Source: Patescibacteria group bacterium (GTDB taxonomy: Bacteria; Patescibacteriota; UBA1384; XYA2-FULL-43-10; 1-14-0-10-43-13). From it: 20,031 nucleotides of DNA. Below are positions 8,860-17,230 of this stretch, piece after piece. Below the pieces are notes generated by a model that was not told where the DNA came from, made no database searches, and saw only the letters and a program-made list of their open reading frames with translations. The stretch is from assembly GCA_022705465.1 (NCBI GenBank), contig JAKJEK010000003.1, positions 1 to 20,031 of the forward strand, in the 5' to 3' direction. The position numbers and the translations under genes are program-made. The first letter of the stretch is position 1. Every line of letters starts with the position of its first letter.

Positions 8860-9858
8860 TTATGGATTTAATTGCTGATTTGATGGTGGCGGAGATTGGG
8901 CGGCAGACTGGTCTGGTTGGGTTGTGGCCGCTGATGGTGGATCCTGGCTATTTTCCATATCCGATTCGGCCTCTTTTGTTTCGCCAACTCCATCCTCCTT
9001 CTTATCTGTTTGTGGCTCAGGAGCTTTTGGTTGGGCTGGTTGCGTCATTGCTACCTGCCTTTCGCCCTCTTTCATCATCTCCTGTTGCCGCAACATTGAT
9101 TGCTCTTTTTGGTGGGCTATTACCTCGCTGGAGTTATCAATTACCTTCTCTTCCGTCTCATTTTCACCTTCTTTGTTTTCGTCCCGTTTTTCGCTTATGT
9201 GCTGGACTACAGGAGATGACAATGACTCAGCTTCCGTAATACGCTCTTTTCCAGCGATTTCCGGGTTATATATCTGATAGAAAAGCTCGATTATCTCCTC
9301 TGTAGTCAGCTGAACGCACCGTAGTCCCATTCCTCCCAGGCCGGAAGCGACAACGTTTGCCCGTTGGCGCAACTCCTCAGAATTTCGCTTAAATTCATCT
9401 TCGGTAATTCGCAATTCCGTAAACGTCTTTTCTTTATTGAATAATTTACTGATAAACGATCCTCCTTGCAGCGTGACCGGTTGGAAAGGGACGGCCACAT
9501 AGAAGGTCTTTTTCATGATGTTGGCCAGATTGATCAGCTGCCCTACAAAATCTACATAATCCTCTGTTTGGATTCTTAAAAGCTCATTGTCTTGTTTTTT
9601 GGCCAATCCTTTGATTTTTTGCAGGTAAGGCGACAAGTCTAATCGTGCCGATCTCATCACCACTTCGATTGGAAAATGAAGCGAGTTAAGGAAGCTCTGG
9701 TATTGAAAGATGAGAGCGTTCTGCTCCTGCTCGCTTTTTAGAGCAAAGTTTACTGTCGAAACTGACATAATGATTCGGTAGCCACCGTTTTTTAAAATAA
9801 CAACACCATCCTTGATGCCGGCAATATTAATCGCTTCTTGTGTGGCAAATAAACTCAT
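8860..9858 (-). CDS. TraC-like protein, companion to VirB4
   Basis: The 332-residue product has a globular N-terminal domain (about 1-205). It starts NIAGIKDGVVILKNGGYR and includes a conserved-looking FYVAVPFQP strand (119-127), features seen in the N-terminal domain of VirB4/TraC ATPases. No Walker motif is present. Residues about 206-332 are a charged then Pro/Gln-rich, low-complexity tail. It sits between the PrgI-family gene (15 nt gap) and VirB4 (14 nt gap). I infer it is the detached regulatory or membrane-contacting half of the ATPase, as is common in Gram-positive and CPR systems. The tail may be disordered and bind partners. It has no signal peptide or membrane segment. Confidence 0.8.
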   Translation of the reverse strand: MSLFATQEAINIAGIKDGVVILKNGGYRIIMSVSTVNFALKSEQEQNALIFQYQSFLNSLHFPIEVVMRSARLDLSPYLQKIKGLAKKQDNELLRIQTEDYVDFVGQLINLANIMKKTFYVAVPFQPVTLQGGSFISKLFNKEKTFTELRITEDEFKRNSEELRQRANVVASGLGGMGLRCVQLTTEEIIELFYQIYNPEIAGKERITEAESLSSPVVQHISEKRDENKEGENETEEKVIDNSSEVIAHQKEQSMLRQQEMMKEGERQVAMTQPAQPKAPEPQTDKKEDGVGETKEAESDMENSQDPPSAATTQPDQSAAQSPPPSNQQLNP

Positions 9859-9873
9859 AATATATCCAATTAA

Positions 9874-10275
9874 TTATTCGGTATCTAGCTTCTGGGCTAA
9901 TTGTTTGATTTCCTCTTTGCTAACGCTCTTGCTTTGGTCGGCCAGTGAGGACTTAGCTTTTTGCGGTGAATAAATCACCACCCTCAAATTGTCTACATAC
10001 TGATGATGCCAAATCCGTTGCTTTGGATTTGACATAAATTGCACAGCTGCCAACAGGAAGTCTAAAAAAGGCCTCTCATTGATCTTAATAAAAACCAAAG
10101 CGACCGTTAACATTGCGCCAGGAACAATCAGTACCACCGAGATCGGGGAGGGTACCGTCATATAAATGCCATAACAAAAACCCAGGCCAACGACTGCATA
10201 CAAAAACTGGATCATCGTCAATGGCCCGATAATGCGATCCTGCATATCGATGTTTTGCGGCACTTTGTAGCGCAC
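9874..10275 (-). CDS. PrgI-family membrane protein (VirB3-like)
   Basis: From GTG 10275 the product is 133 residues and begins MRYKVPQNIDMQDRIIGPLT, the typical N-terminus of PrgI-family proteins. PrgI proteins are small inner-membrane subunits of Gram-positive T4SS that work with VirB4. Two membrane segments lie at about 19-40 and 43-64, then a cytoplasmic domain and a charged, Lys/Ser-rich tail. The frame is open further upstream to an ATG at 10353, which would add 26 residues with no family resemblance. I chose the GTG because GGAGG lies at 10283-10279 directly before it. This leaves a 116-bp gap to the HExxH gene, larger than any other gap in the operon. Confidence 0.85.
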   Translation of the reverse strand: MRYKVPQNIDMQDRIIGPLTMIQFLYAVVGLGFCYGIYMTVPSPISVVLIVPGAMLTVALVFIKINERPFLDFLLAAVQFMSNPKQRIWHHQYVDNLRVVIYSPQKAKSSLADQSKSVSKEEIKQLAQKLDTE

Positions 10276-10293
10276 ACCCCTCCAGAGTACTGA

Positions 10294-10321
10294 ATTATCA
10301 ACCACGGCTCGCATACACAAA
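10294..10321 (-). promoter_or_regulatory. Possible internal promoter ahead of the PrgI-family gene
   Basis: On the minus strand TTTGTG (10321-10316) is separated by 16 nt from GATAAT (10299-10294). Initiation would fall near 10287, just upstream of the GGAGG site at 10283-10279. It lies in the widest gap of the operon. The -35 is weak, so this is tentative. If real, it would let prgI, the TraC-like gene and virB4 be expressed apart from the upstream genes. Confidence 0.3.
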
Positions 10322-10391
10322 AGAAGGTTTGCCTGATATTCAAAGTATATCATACCGCAATATCTAAGAACAATAAAGTAACGAATGTCGA

Positions 10392-11909
10392 CTAAGCACC
10401 CATTGTTCTATTTATGCCGCCCCCTACTTCTTCGCCAAAGGCAGATAGAAACGCAACCACCTCGTCTTTAATGCCCGATCCGCCCCCCGATTGTCCCTCT
10501 TGGCCTCTGGGCCTATCACCATAACCTTCATGGCCATTCCACCCAAGAGACTCTAACCCCTCTTCGGGATCGTATTTCTCAATGCTGTCGGCAAACTTGC
10601 CCTTATTATCAGCCAGTCGTTGCTTCAGGTAATTGAAAAATATTGAGTAATTATCATACATCTCCTTAACTCCGGGATACTTGGAAGCAACCTCGTCAGC
10701 GCCAATATTGCCCCTGGATATTGCGTCGCACAATTCAGATAATTGTTTCTGGGCATTAGCTCTTGCGCCTTGGCGGTCGATACCACCTTGTCCCTCGCTG
10801 GCATTCATACTACGGTTTAAATAATCTGCCAGCAAGTCTGGGTCGGTTAGCTCAACACAACGTCGAAAGAAACTTTGTTGCGTCCCGTCAGATCGCAAAA
10901 AGGCTGCCGTATAATCGGTCAGTATCTCATTAGCCACATCAATTTCTCTTCGTCGTCGGAATTCCTCTTTTGAGTGTTGACGTTTTGTTTCTTCGTCTAG
11001 CCGTTCATAGTCCGCATCAATTGAGTCAAGAGTGCGCAGGGCTCTAATCGCTTGCTGCGTTTGGAATCCCTCCATCGCTTTAGCGCTATCAATAATCTTT
11101 CGTATCTGTAAAATCGCGGGCGATCCCTTTATCTCGCTTTTTTCGCCGCGCGCAAATGCTCCGAGCACCTTCATGTCCTCATCACTAACCAAACCAAATT
11201 CCACCAAACCATGCGAAAGCTCATGGTTGATCATGTGGCGCAAGTTTAGGTTGAATATCGTCTTTCTTCCGGTATCTGAATCAACTTTCATGTACACATC
11301 AGCCAATGCCGACTCGGATATGGTTATAACACGGGTAGAAGGGTTATATGTCATTAGAGAATCATAACCCTGCGATCTGCGTGTAGAGCTGGCAACATTT
11401 CCGGTAGGGCGAATAACGACTTTACTGACAGACGAACTTACGTCGTCGGCCGTTAAATGGCCATTCAGCGTCATTTCACACAAAGCATGAATTATCTCTT
11501 TCTGTTTTTCTTTGACTTTCGAAAAGCCTTCCTTTGAGGTTAGGGCGGTAATCTGTTGATCGAGACCGGCAAATACCGGTTTCATTTCTTGTAACAAGCG
11601 CTTCGTTTCCTCCCAACTCTCCGGGCTTTTTGCTCTATCTTTATATTTTTCCTTCAAAGCTGCGTCAAATAGCTGAATTATCATTGGGTCTGCATCATCG
11701 ATCCCAATTTCGCGCAAGAAATCAATCACCAGTCCATTGTCTGCTCGTTGGTGTGATTCCTGTCGTCTATCGCCTATTTCCTCTTTGGCGGCAGTACTTA
11801 GTTCTGGTTCTACGGTTTTCGATTCGGGCTTTTCTCCGTCCTCTTGCTCCAGGCCTTCCTGATCGTCTTCAAGCTGCTCTATTGGTGGCTTTGTCCTAAA
11901 TTCACTCAT
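10392..11909 (-). CDS. Unrecognised protein with an HExxH metalloprotease motif, predicted cytosolic
   Basis: This 505-residue protein has no signal peptide or membrane segment. The first 60 residues are acidic and low in complexity (many Glu/Gln). A helical region follows. H229-E-L-S-H233 within RHMINHELSHGLVEF is a classic HExxH zinc motif. E328, in EIDVANEILTDY about 95 residues later, is a possible third ligand. A long helical region and a Gly-rich C-terminus (about 470-505) complete it. The start is ATG 11909 with AGGAG at 11918-11914. I cannot assign a family. In this operon it could be a cytoplasmic protease processing or regulating machine components, or an effector exported through the apparatus, which would explain the missing signal peptide. 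Both roles are inference. The HExxH context with flanking hydrophobics makes chance unlikely but not excluded. Confidence 0.75.
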   Translation of the reverse strand: MSEFRTKPPIEQLEDDQEGLEQEDGEKPESKTVEPELSTAAKEEIGDRRQESHQRADNGLVIDFLREIGIDDADPMIIQLFDAALKEKYKDRAKSPESWEETKRLLQEMKPVFAGLDQQITALTSKEGFSKVKEKQKEIIHALCEMTLNGHLTADDVSSSVSKVVIRPTGNVASSTRRSQGYDSLMTYNPSTRVITISESALADVYMKVDSDTGRKTIFNLNLRHMINHELSHGLVEFGLVSDEDMKVLGAFARGEKSEIKGSPAILQIRKIIDSAKAMEGFQTQQAIRALRTLDSIDADYERLDEETKRQHSKEEFRRRREIDVANEILTDYTAAFLRSDGTQQSFFRRCVELTDPDLLADYLNRSMNASEGQGGIDRQGARANAQKQLSELCDAISRGNIGADEVASKYPGVKEMYDNYSIFFNYLKQRLADNKGKFADSIEKYDPEEGLESLGWNGHEGYGDRPRGQEGQSGGGSGIKDEVVAFLSAFGEEVGGGINRTMGA

Positions 11910-11936
11910 ATTTCTCCTGTAAACCGGTCATTACTT

Positions 11937-12821
11937 TTAATCGAACGGTTTTATTGGTGGTGTGGGTAACGTTGGTTTCTCGGGCGGCGTCGGAGGCGCT
12001 TGTGGTGGGACCGGAGGAGGCACTAGTGGTCGTTGCGTCGCTGGAGTTTGAGTTACTGGCGGACTGGCCGCGGGAGGCGGCGGTGTGATTATTGTTTTTG
12101 GAGCCTGCGGCGGTAGTGGCGGTGGCGGCACCTGAAAACGTTGTTGGGCCGCTTGCGGTTGTGGGGTGGACAAAGGTGGTGTTGCTGGCCTGGTGCCAGT
12201 AGCGCCAACCGGGGTTGGCCCTGGAACGGTTCGTGATGCCGCTTGTGTAGCCGCATTAGTCATATTGACGTTAACTACCGGTTTCGGAGTCTCAACTCGT
12301 GGCACGGACGTGTTTGTTGTCCGAACGCCCTTACTTCTCTGGCTTTCGTCAACCACCGCTTTTCCAATCTTTTGAGCAAACACTCTTTGCCCCTCAGGAT
12401 CGGAGAATATTGTTTTAGCACTGGCGCTTGCCAAATCAATTCCCTTGGATCTTCCAACAGCATTTGCCGTTTCCTTGATGATGCTGCGTAAATTCTCAAT
12501 ATTCCCTAATCCGCCCTCCACTTTAATGCCGGAGGTTGCTTCGATCAGGTGTTCAAGCTGAGCTGAGATTGATTCTAAAGTTTTTTGATCCTGCAGCACT
12601 GCCCCAATAGTTTGCTGTTCTCGTCCTTGAAAAATTTGGGTCGTGGCTCCAGGGTTCTGTTGAAGGTGATCGCCCACAGCTGAAGCAACTTGAGCTTCTG
12701 CGATCTGCTGATCAATACGCTGGTTTAATTGTGCCTGCTGGCGTTGCTGCAATCTAGAGGATACGCCGTTGATATCGACTTTGTCCCGGCTCCATATAAC
12801 CGCCGTTTGCATCAATATCAT
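11937..12821 (-). CDS. Pro/Gln-rich protein of the T4SS-like operon, start uncertain
   Basis: The frame runs as an unrecognised protein of about 290 residues. After the first 20 or so residues comes a Gln-rich coiled-coil-like stretch (QQRQQAQLNQRIDQQIAEA). A central helical domain with an IENLRSIIKE segment follows. The C-terminal 110 residues are strongly Pro-rich with PPPPLPPQ and PPPVPPQ blocks. The start is not settled. ATGs at 12821 and 12812 overlap the TrbL-like gene by about 60 nt, and a TTG at 12752 lies one base after its TAG. AGGAGGTGG at 12845-12837 is a strong ribosome-site match but 16 nt from ATG 12821. The frame is +1 relative to TrbL. Fusion by frameshifting, or a sequencing error splitting one protein, is also possible. 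The stop is TAA, and the next gene starts 27 nt downstream. I infer an adaptor or scaffold on the cytoplasmic side. Confidence 0.7.
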   Translation of the reverse strand: MILMQTAVIWSRDKVDINGVSSRLQQRQQAQLNQRIDQQIAEAQVASAVGDHLQQNPGATTQIFQGREQQTIGAVLQDQKTLESISAQLEHLIEATSGIKVEGGLGNIENLRSIIKETANAVGRSKGIDLASASAKTIFSDPEGQRVFAQKIGKAVVDESQRSKGVRTTNTSVPRVETPKPVVNVNMTNAATQAASRTVPGPTPVGATGTRPATPPLSTPQPQAAQQRFQVPPPPLPPQAPKTIITPPPPAASPPVTQTPATQRPLVPPPVPPQAPPTPPEKPTLPTPPIKPFD

Positions 12822-15042
12822 CAAGCGCTTGTCTATCCACCTCCTGCATAAATCCCTGAACGTGGGAAAGCACCTTCTTTGCTTCCGCAATTCTCTCCTG
12901 ATCGGACTCGAAGGATCGCTCAATCAATCCCTTAAACCCAATCTTTTCAAGAACATCGAGTGCTGGTTTTGCTGCCTCGCTGTCCCAATTAACACCTGCT
13001 GACCCCAAACTGGTCAATGATTGTGAGACCTTAGATTTAAGCTGATCCAGCTCTTCCTGCGGCACTCCATCTGATGAATCAACACCTTTTGAGCTCAAAT
13101 ACTGGGTTACGAATATTTTTCCAGTTGCAACTTCATCCTTAGCTGCCTGCATCGCATCTGTCTCTTGCTTGTCTCCTAACACCCCTTGCCGTACCTCCTG
13201 AACGCCTCCAAAATACTCCGTAAGCGCTTTTCTGGTTGGGTTCGTTGGGTCATCAAATGCTTCTTGCAATTCTTGGTGGTCGGCCAGAAAACTGGCAACC
13301 GTTTTACCCTCTCTTGCTGCCTGCATTGCTGCTTGTGCCGTACTACTATCAACGGCATCAGTAAGTTGTTTTTGCGCTTGGTGTAGGGATGGCGGCGGTG
13401 CCACTAGGGGCTTACCCGCCTCATCTTCACTATTGCCAACCGCACCTGTTCCATAGAGCGGTCCGGCGATATCTCTTCTGGTGGCTTCATCGGCAGCAGT
13501 GGGTGAGGTGAACAGGGCTTGCCATCTTGCCTCCGCATCTGTTCCATATTTAGTTTGAGTCCGTTGGCGCTTAAGAACATCAAGAGCAGCCTTGCCTTCA
13601 TAGTAATCACTGGGCGAAAGGTCAGCCAAATCGGCCTCGCTCTTTAATTTGCCGCCATCCAGAAAACCAAGTTTCTCTAGCCGTTTTATAATATCTTCAG
13701 GCTTGAGTCCCTGGAAGTTCTCCCTTTCTCCGCCGATGAAACCTCGATTCTTTGCGCGAATACGGCTAAGCTCCAAGCCTTCCCATTCGCTCATCTTATA
13801 ATAGTCTGAGCCTCTTGAGCGAAGAGCGTCTAATTCGGCTTGCTCTGCTGTGCTTATGGCGCCAGTTCTTTCAGCCTCCTCTAATTCTTTAAATCGATTT
13901 GCTATTCTTTCTTTTGCTAACAAGGGCTTATAGTGTTCCATGTAGACTTTCTTCTGTGCATCTTCAGACCTTTTCTTGCGGATTGACTCAAGTTGTTGAG
14001 ACCTATACTGGCCTCGAGCCGCTCTGTCTTCCACATGTTTTTTGTATAAAGGATGGCTGCGGACATACTTCTCCTTGGCCTCTTCTTTCGTATTCTTATA
14101 CCAGTTGTTAACACCATTTTTTCCGGCTGTATATAGCGCACCGCCAGTTGCATTCCAGGCCGCTCCGCCCGTCTTATTCCAAGCCTTTTTGCCCCAATTG
14201 CCCCATGCGCCCATTACTTGTCCGCCCATCTTAAATGGTGTTGTTAGGGCCATATAGAAGCAAACACCGGCAAAAACATACTTCATTACCCACCCGCCTG
14301 ATGCGTCGCCGGTTAGAATATTCCCCCACTCGGCGCCAAGCCGAATCCAAACTAGTGAAGTCAACGGCATAAAGGTCCATTTCAACAGGTTGCTCCACCA
14401 CTGGTTAAAGATGCCCTTGGTTTGCGGGAGTATAGTCGCGATAAACGCTAGCGGTCCCAGCACAGTCAGGAAGTAGATGATCCATGTACGAATAAACAAT
14501 AGAAAAGCCAGGGCAAAAATTAACAGACCGGCAAGGAAAGTCAGGATCAGTTTAATAAGAGCTATAAGCGGTTCTGTGCCATCACCATAAAACATTTTGA
14601 AATCGTCGGCACCGCCAACGGTATTTAGGCCACTCGTTAACGCCCCTGTGTCTTGGGTAATCAAAAAGGCCGCGCCCACGTTTGCTAGGTCGACGAGTAT
14701 TCGCACAATAAAATAGCTTAGATTGGCAGCAATTACCGCGAAGATGATGCTAGGCAGCATCTTCTTAAATCCATACGTGTTAATGTTGATGTGCAGTATT
14801 TCGGCAAATGCGACAACTAATAGAATTGCTATGAGAAAGTAGTTTACTAGATTCATCATGTCTTTCCAGAAGTTCTGAATATCCCTGTTCGTTTCCAGCA
14901 CCTGCCAAACTGGCTCGATGTTTTCCGGCGACGGCAACCAACTATCGGAGGCAGCCAAGATGGAGTGCGGCATAAATAAATAAGCTAAACCAACGATAGC
15001 CGTACCTCCCAAAACCAACAGTTTTGTTTTATTTTTATTCAT
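12754..15042 (-). CDS. TrbL/VirB6-like polytopic membrane protein with a long cytoplasmic tail
   Basis: This 762-residue protein has an N-terminal signal or anchor at about 7-30. Further membrane segments lie near 63-83, 96-120, 158-184, 186-206 and 253-270, with aromatic loop sequence (WWSNLLKW, 215-222). TrbL/VirB6 proteins form the inner-membrane channel component of T4SS. From about 280 onward comes a region of repeated Trp/Gly/Asn residues (WGNWGKKAWNKTGGAAWNATG is a near-repeat), then about 440 charged, coiled-coil-like residues. Such long soluble tails are unusual for VirB6 but occur in extended versions. The ATG at 15042 follows the TAA of the secreted-protein gene by 2 nt. The TAG at 12754 lies inside the overlap with the next gene. 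Confidence in the family is good from topology and neighbours, not from a diagnostic motif. Confidence 0.8.
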   Translation of the reverse strand: MNKNKTKLLVLGGTAIVGLAYLFMPHSILAASDSWLPSPENIEPVWQVLETNRDIQNFWKDMMNLVNYFLIAILLVVAFAEILHININTYGFKKMLPSIIFAVIAANLSYFIVRILVDLANVGAAFLITQDTGALTSGLNTVGGADDFKMFYGDGTEPLIALIKLILTFLAGLLIFALAFLLFIRTWIIYFLTVLGPLAFIATILPQTKGIFNQWWSNLLKWTFMPLTSLVWIRLGAEWGNILTGDASGGWVMKYVFAGVCFYMALTTPFKMGGQVMGAWGNWGKKAWNKTGGAAWNATGGALYTAGKNGVNNWYKNTKEEAKEKYVRSHPLYKKHVEDRAARGQYRSQQLESIRKKRSEDAQKKVYMEHYKPLLAKERIANRFKELEEAERTGAISTAEQAELDALRSRGSDYYKMSEWEGLELSRIRAKNRGFIGGERENFQGLKPEDIIKRLEKLGFLDGGKLKSEADLADLSPSDYYEGKAALDVLKRQRTQTKYGTDAEARWQALFTSPTAADEATRRDIAGPLYGTGAVGNSEDEAGKPLVAPPPSLHQAQKQLTDAVDSSTAQAAMQAAREGKTVASFLADHQELQEAFDDPTNPTRKALTEYFGGVQEVRQGVLGDKQETDAMQAAKDEVATGKIFVTQYLSSKGVDSSDGVPQEELDQLKSKVSQSLTSLGSAGVNWDSEAAKPALDVLEKIGFKGLIERSFESDQERIAEAKKVLSHVQGFMQEVDRQALDDIDANGGYMEPGQSRYQRRIL

Positions 15043-15044
15043 AC

Positions 15045-16529
15045 TTATTTAAGATGAACTCCAATTGATGCTTGTAACCACTCCAATGCTGATTGGTAAA
15101 AGGTTCCAACGAGATTGTAAAAAAAGTAGGCAGCTGAGCAGAGTGCCCCTTCAATTGCTTTCTGAATCCGGCCGCCAAAATCAAAGCCGGACGCTGTACC
15201 AACTATTTCGCCGCAGACAGTTGCTGTTTCGGTTGTTGAGCCGCCTCCGCCGCCTCCGCCCGGTGATGCCAAGGTATCATCAGCGGCGCCGCTGGCCACA
15301 CCAGAAGCCGCTGCAGCCGCCAATTGTGTTGACGGTGCGGATGCAAACCACGATTTCAACCAGCTGGTCGGGGTTCCGGAGGCACTGGCATGAACACCAT
15401 TAAGGTTAATGCATTTAGGTTTTGGGTCCTCTGTTAAATTTGATTGTTGAGTACCTCCTGCATCAGGCGACGGCATCGTTCCACACGTGGCAGTGGTTAC
15501 ACTACTGCTGGCACCGGTGCCCGATGGTGAGGCAGTTACGGAGCTGGTGTGTGTAGCAAACACCCAGTTGTATAAATGCTGCCTGATCGCATTATCATCG
15601 ATCGTCACCCCGGCCGAGCCCAAATGCTTTACAGGTGATCCGCTCTTGTCTGAGTCGTCAAGAGAATTATTAATATCGCCAAATCCAACCGCGTGTATTA
15701 CGGTATCGTTGCCAACCCTGCCCCCGAAAGTTAAACGAACGGATAATTTCTCCATTCCATCTTCTCTTCTAGTGCCAGTTGTACCGGGAATGACAGAGTG
15801 TTGGTAGACGAAATAAAAATTATGCTTTGTCCAATCGCCGCCGAATTTCTCGCTAACTACTTTGTGCAGCAGATACTGTGTATCGCGAAGCCTTCGGTCG
15901 GCACTGTTTCCAGTACCCGGTATAACAATGTGTGGCGGTTCGTTAGCATTTTTCCCAAGAGTAGCGTTGACATTGCCCTGAAAATAGCGGCAATCAATCT
16001 TCATATTCATATCATTCCCCATTGCATCCCAGTAAGAATTACCGGTACCAGCAGTAGGGGTGTTGGTTGGATTGTAAACCTTGAAACTGGAAGAAATCTG
16101 CCCGTCATTCTGTGCCCGCGAAGGATCAAAGTCAAAGGCAAGCCGGTAAACATCAAGCTCTTCAGATTTAAAGACGAGTCGTTTGCCGGTCGTACTGCCC
16201 GAAATTGGTTCCGACTTCTCGTAGATATAGGTTTTAGACTGAGTCTCAGAATTTCCTGGAGCTTTATAATTATGCTGTAACCTATTCCTTGATCCATCAC
16301 TTAGGAAGACCAGCGCGTCCTGGCTAGGATGAGAATAGCTTGTGCCAGCAACAATCTGAGCGAGAACATTGAGTTTGCATGTATTCACGTTCTTGTAATA
16401 ATCATCTCCTCCAGGCGTTGGGGTGGGGGCCGGATCAGCAGCGTGCGTACCTGCAACGTCAAAAACAATAGTGTTAACCACTATTGCGGCAAATAGTAGG
16501 TACGCGATCACTCGCCAAATTGGTTTCAT
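15045..16529 (-). CDS. Secreted protein of unknown function, Ser/Thr/Gly-rich with a hydrophobic C-terminus
   Basis: The 494-residue product carries a clear signal peptide (about 1-30, cleavage near THAADPA). A Pro-rich short linker follows, then a mixed beta domain with QHSVIPG and several Asn/Asp-rich loops. The region at 325-440 is rich in Ser, Thr, Gly and Ala and includes eight consecutive glycines. The C-terminus (about 445-494) is hydrophobic or amphipathic (ALCSAAYFFYNLVG), so it may insert in or lie against a membrane. Six cysteines occur in the mature part, an even number consistent with disulfides. It is unrecognised and is possibly an exposed subunit of the machine. The ATG at 16529 follows GAGGGGAGAG. 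It is 2 nt upstream of the TrbL-like gene, so probably co-translated and co-functional. Confidence 0.8.
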   Translation of the reverse strand: MKPIWRVIAYLLFAAIVVNTIVFDVAGTHAADPAPTPTPGGDDYYKNVNTCKLNVLAQIVAGTSYSHPSQDALVFLSDGSRNRLQHNYKAPGNSETQSKTYIYEKSEPISGSTTGKRLVFKSEELDVYRLAFDFDPSRAQNDGQISSSFKVYNPTNTPTAGTGNSYWDAMGNDMNMKIDCRYFQGNVNATLGKNANEPPHIVIPGTGNSADRRLRDTQYLLHKVVSEKFGGDWTKHNFYFVYQHSVIPGTTGTRREDGMEKLSVRLTFGGRVGNDTVIHAVGFGDINNSLDDSDKSGSPVKHLGSAGVTIDDNAIRQHLYNWVFATHTSSVTASPSGTGASSSVTTATCGTMPSPDAGGTQQSNLTEDPKPKCINLNGVHASASGTPTSWLKSWFASAPSTQLAAAAASGVASGAADDTLASPGGGGGGGSTTETATVCGEIVGTASGFDFGGRIQKAIEGALCSAAYFFYNLVGTFYQSALEWLQASIGVHLK

Positions 16530-16550
16530 CTCTCCCCTCGCTTTCGGTAG

Positions 16551-17222
16551 TTATACCGATTTATCAACCATCGCCAGATAGCTAATTGTTGGTTCATAGC
16601 TGGCGTCAAGATTCTTAGCAGCCTCTAATGCCCTGCGTGCTTCGGCTAAATATTTATTTCTCATTTCATGAGGCATTTCAGTAAATTGAGCAGTTTTCAG
16701 GTGCGCTATTCCTAGATACAACCAGGCATCGCGGTATGTTTTGTCCATCTCCGTTGCCGTTTTCGCTGGAATAGCTGCCAACTGGAACTCGCCCCTCTCA
16801 ATCAATTCGCGTGAATATTTAACTGCGTCTACTTCATCTTGAGGGACTGATTCAGTCGCTTCCAGCAGGTTTAGCTGGTTGTAAGCACTTTTCTCATTCA
16901 GGAAAGTGCGCAGCTTAGTCACATCATTTGACGCCAATTTAACTAGCTCTCTACGTTTCGATGCTTCTTTGTCGCCAGGAACCAGTAACAGCACTTTCCT
17001 GTAGGCCAGGTCGGCACTGATGTACTTTTTTTGAACCAGATAGTCGTCGCCCGTTCGCAAATACTTCTCACCCAAGTTGGCGCGAACCGGACTAATGATC
17101 ATTCCGAAACGTGCCCACAAGCCAACCAAAACAAGCATCCATTTAAATGGCTTCCACGTTAACCTGGGCCTTTTTTGGTGAGAAAAGGAATATGTATAGT
17201 TAGTCAAAGGATCGTCCTTCAC
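16551..17222 (-). CDS. Membrane-anchored TPR-like protein, first gene of the operon
   Basis: The 223-residue product starts at GTG 17222. A basic N-terminus with a membrane segment at about 28-47 is followed by helical repeats. Residues about 51-87 (GEKYLRTGDDYLVQKKYISADLAYRKVLLLVPGD) and about 133-215 have the spacing and small/aromatic positions of tetratricopeptide repeats, including DAWLYLGIAHLKTAQF. TPRs bind partner proteins, so this may be an assembly factor or docking protein with its repeats on one face of the membrane. No Shine-Dalgarno is seen before the GTG. A TATTAT hexamer lies 8 nt upstream. It leads the operon and is 21 nt ahead of the secreted-protein gene. An exact subfamily is not recognised. 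Confidence 0.75.
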   Translation of the reverse strand: MKDDPLTNYTYSFSHQKRPRLTWKPFKWMLVLVGLWARFGMIISPVRANLGEKYLRTGDDYLVQKKYISADLAYRKVLLLVPGDKEASKRRELVKLASNDVTKLRTFLNEKSAYNQLNLLEATESVPQDEVDAVKYSRELIERGEFQLAAIPAKTATEMDKTYRDAWLYLGIAHLKTAQFTEMPHEMRNKYLAEARRALEAAKNLDASYEPTISYLAMVDKSV

Positions 17223-17230
17223 AAAACCAA

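Noticed and set aside
10276..10353. N-terminal extension of the PrgI-family protein from ATG 10353
   Set aside because: The extra 26 residues do not resemble the family N-terminus and lack a ribosome site. The GTG at 10275 has GGAGG and starts with the family signature.
11940..12200. Low-complexity GGTGG-rich stretch, considered as a DNA repeat or regulatory element
   Set aside because: It is the coding sequence for the Pro-rich tail (CCN codons on the minus strand). No tandem unit longer than the codon bias is seen.
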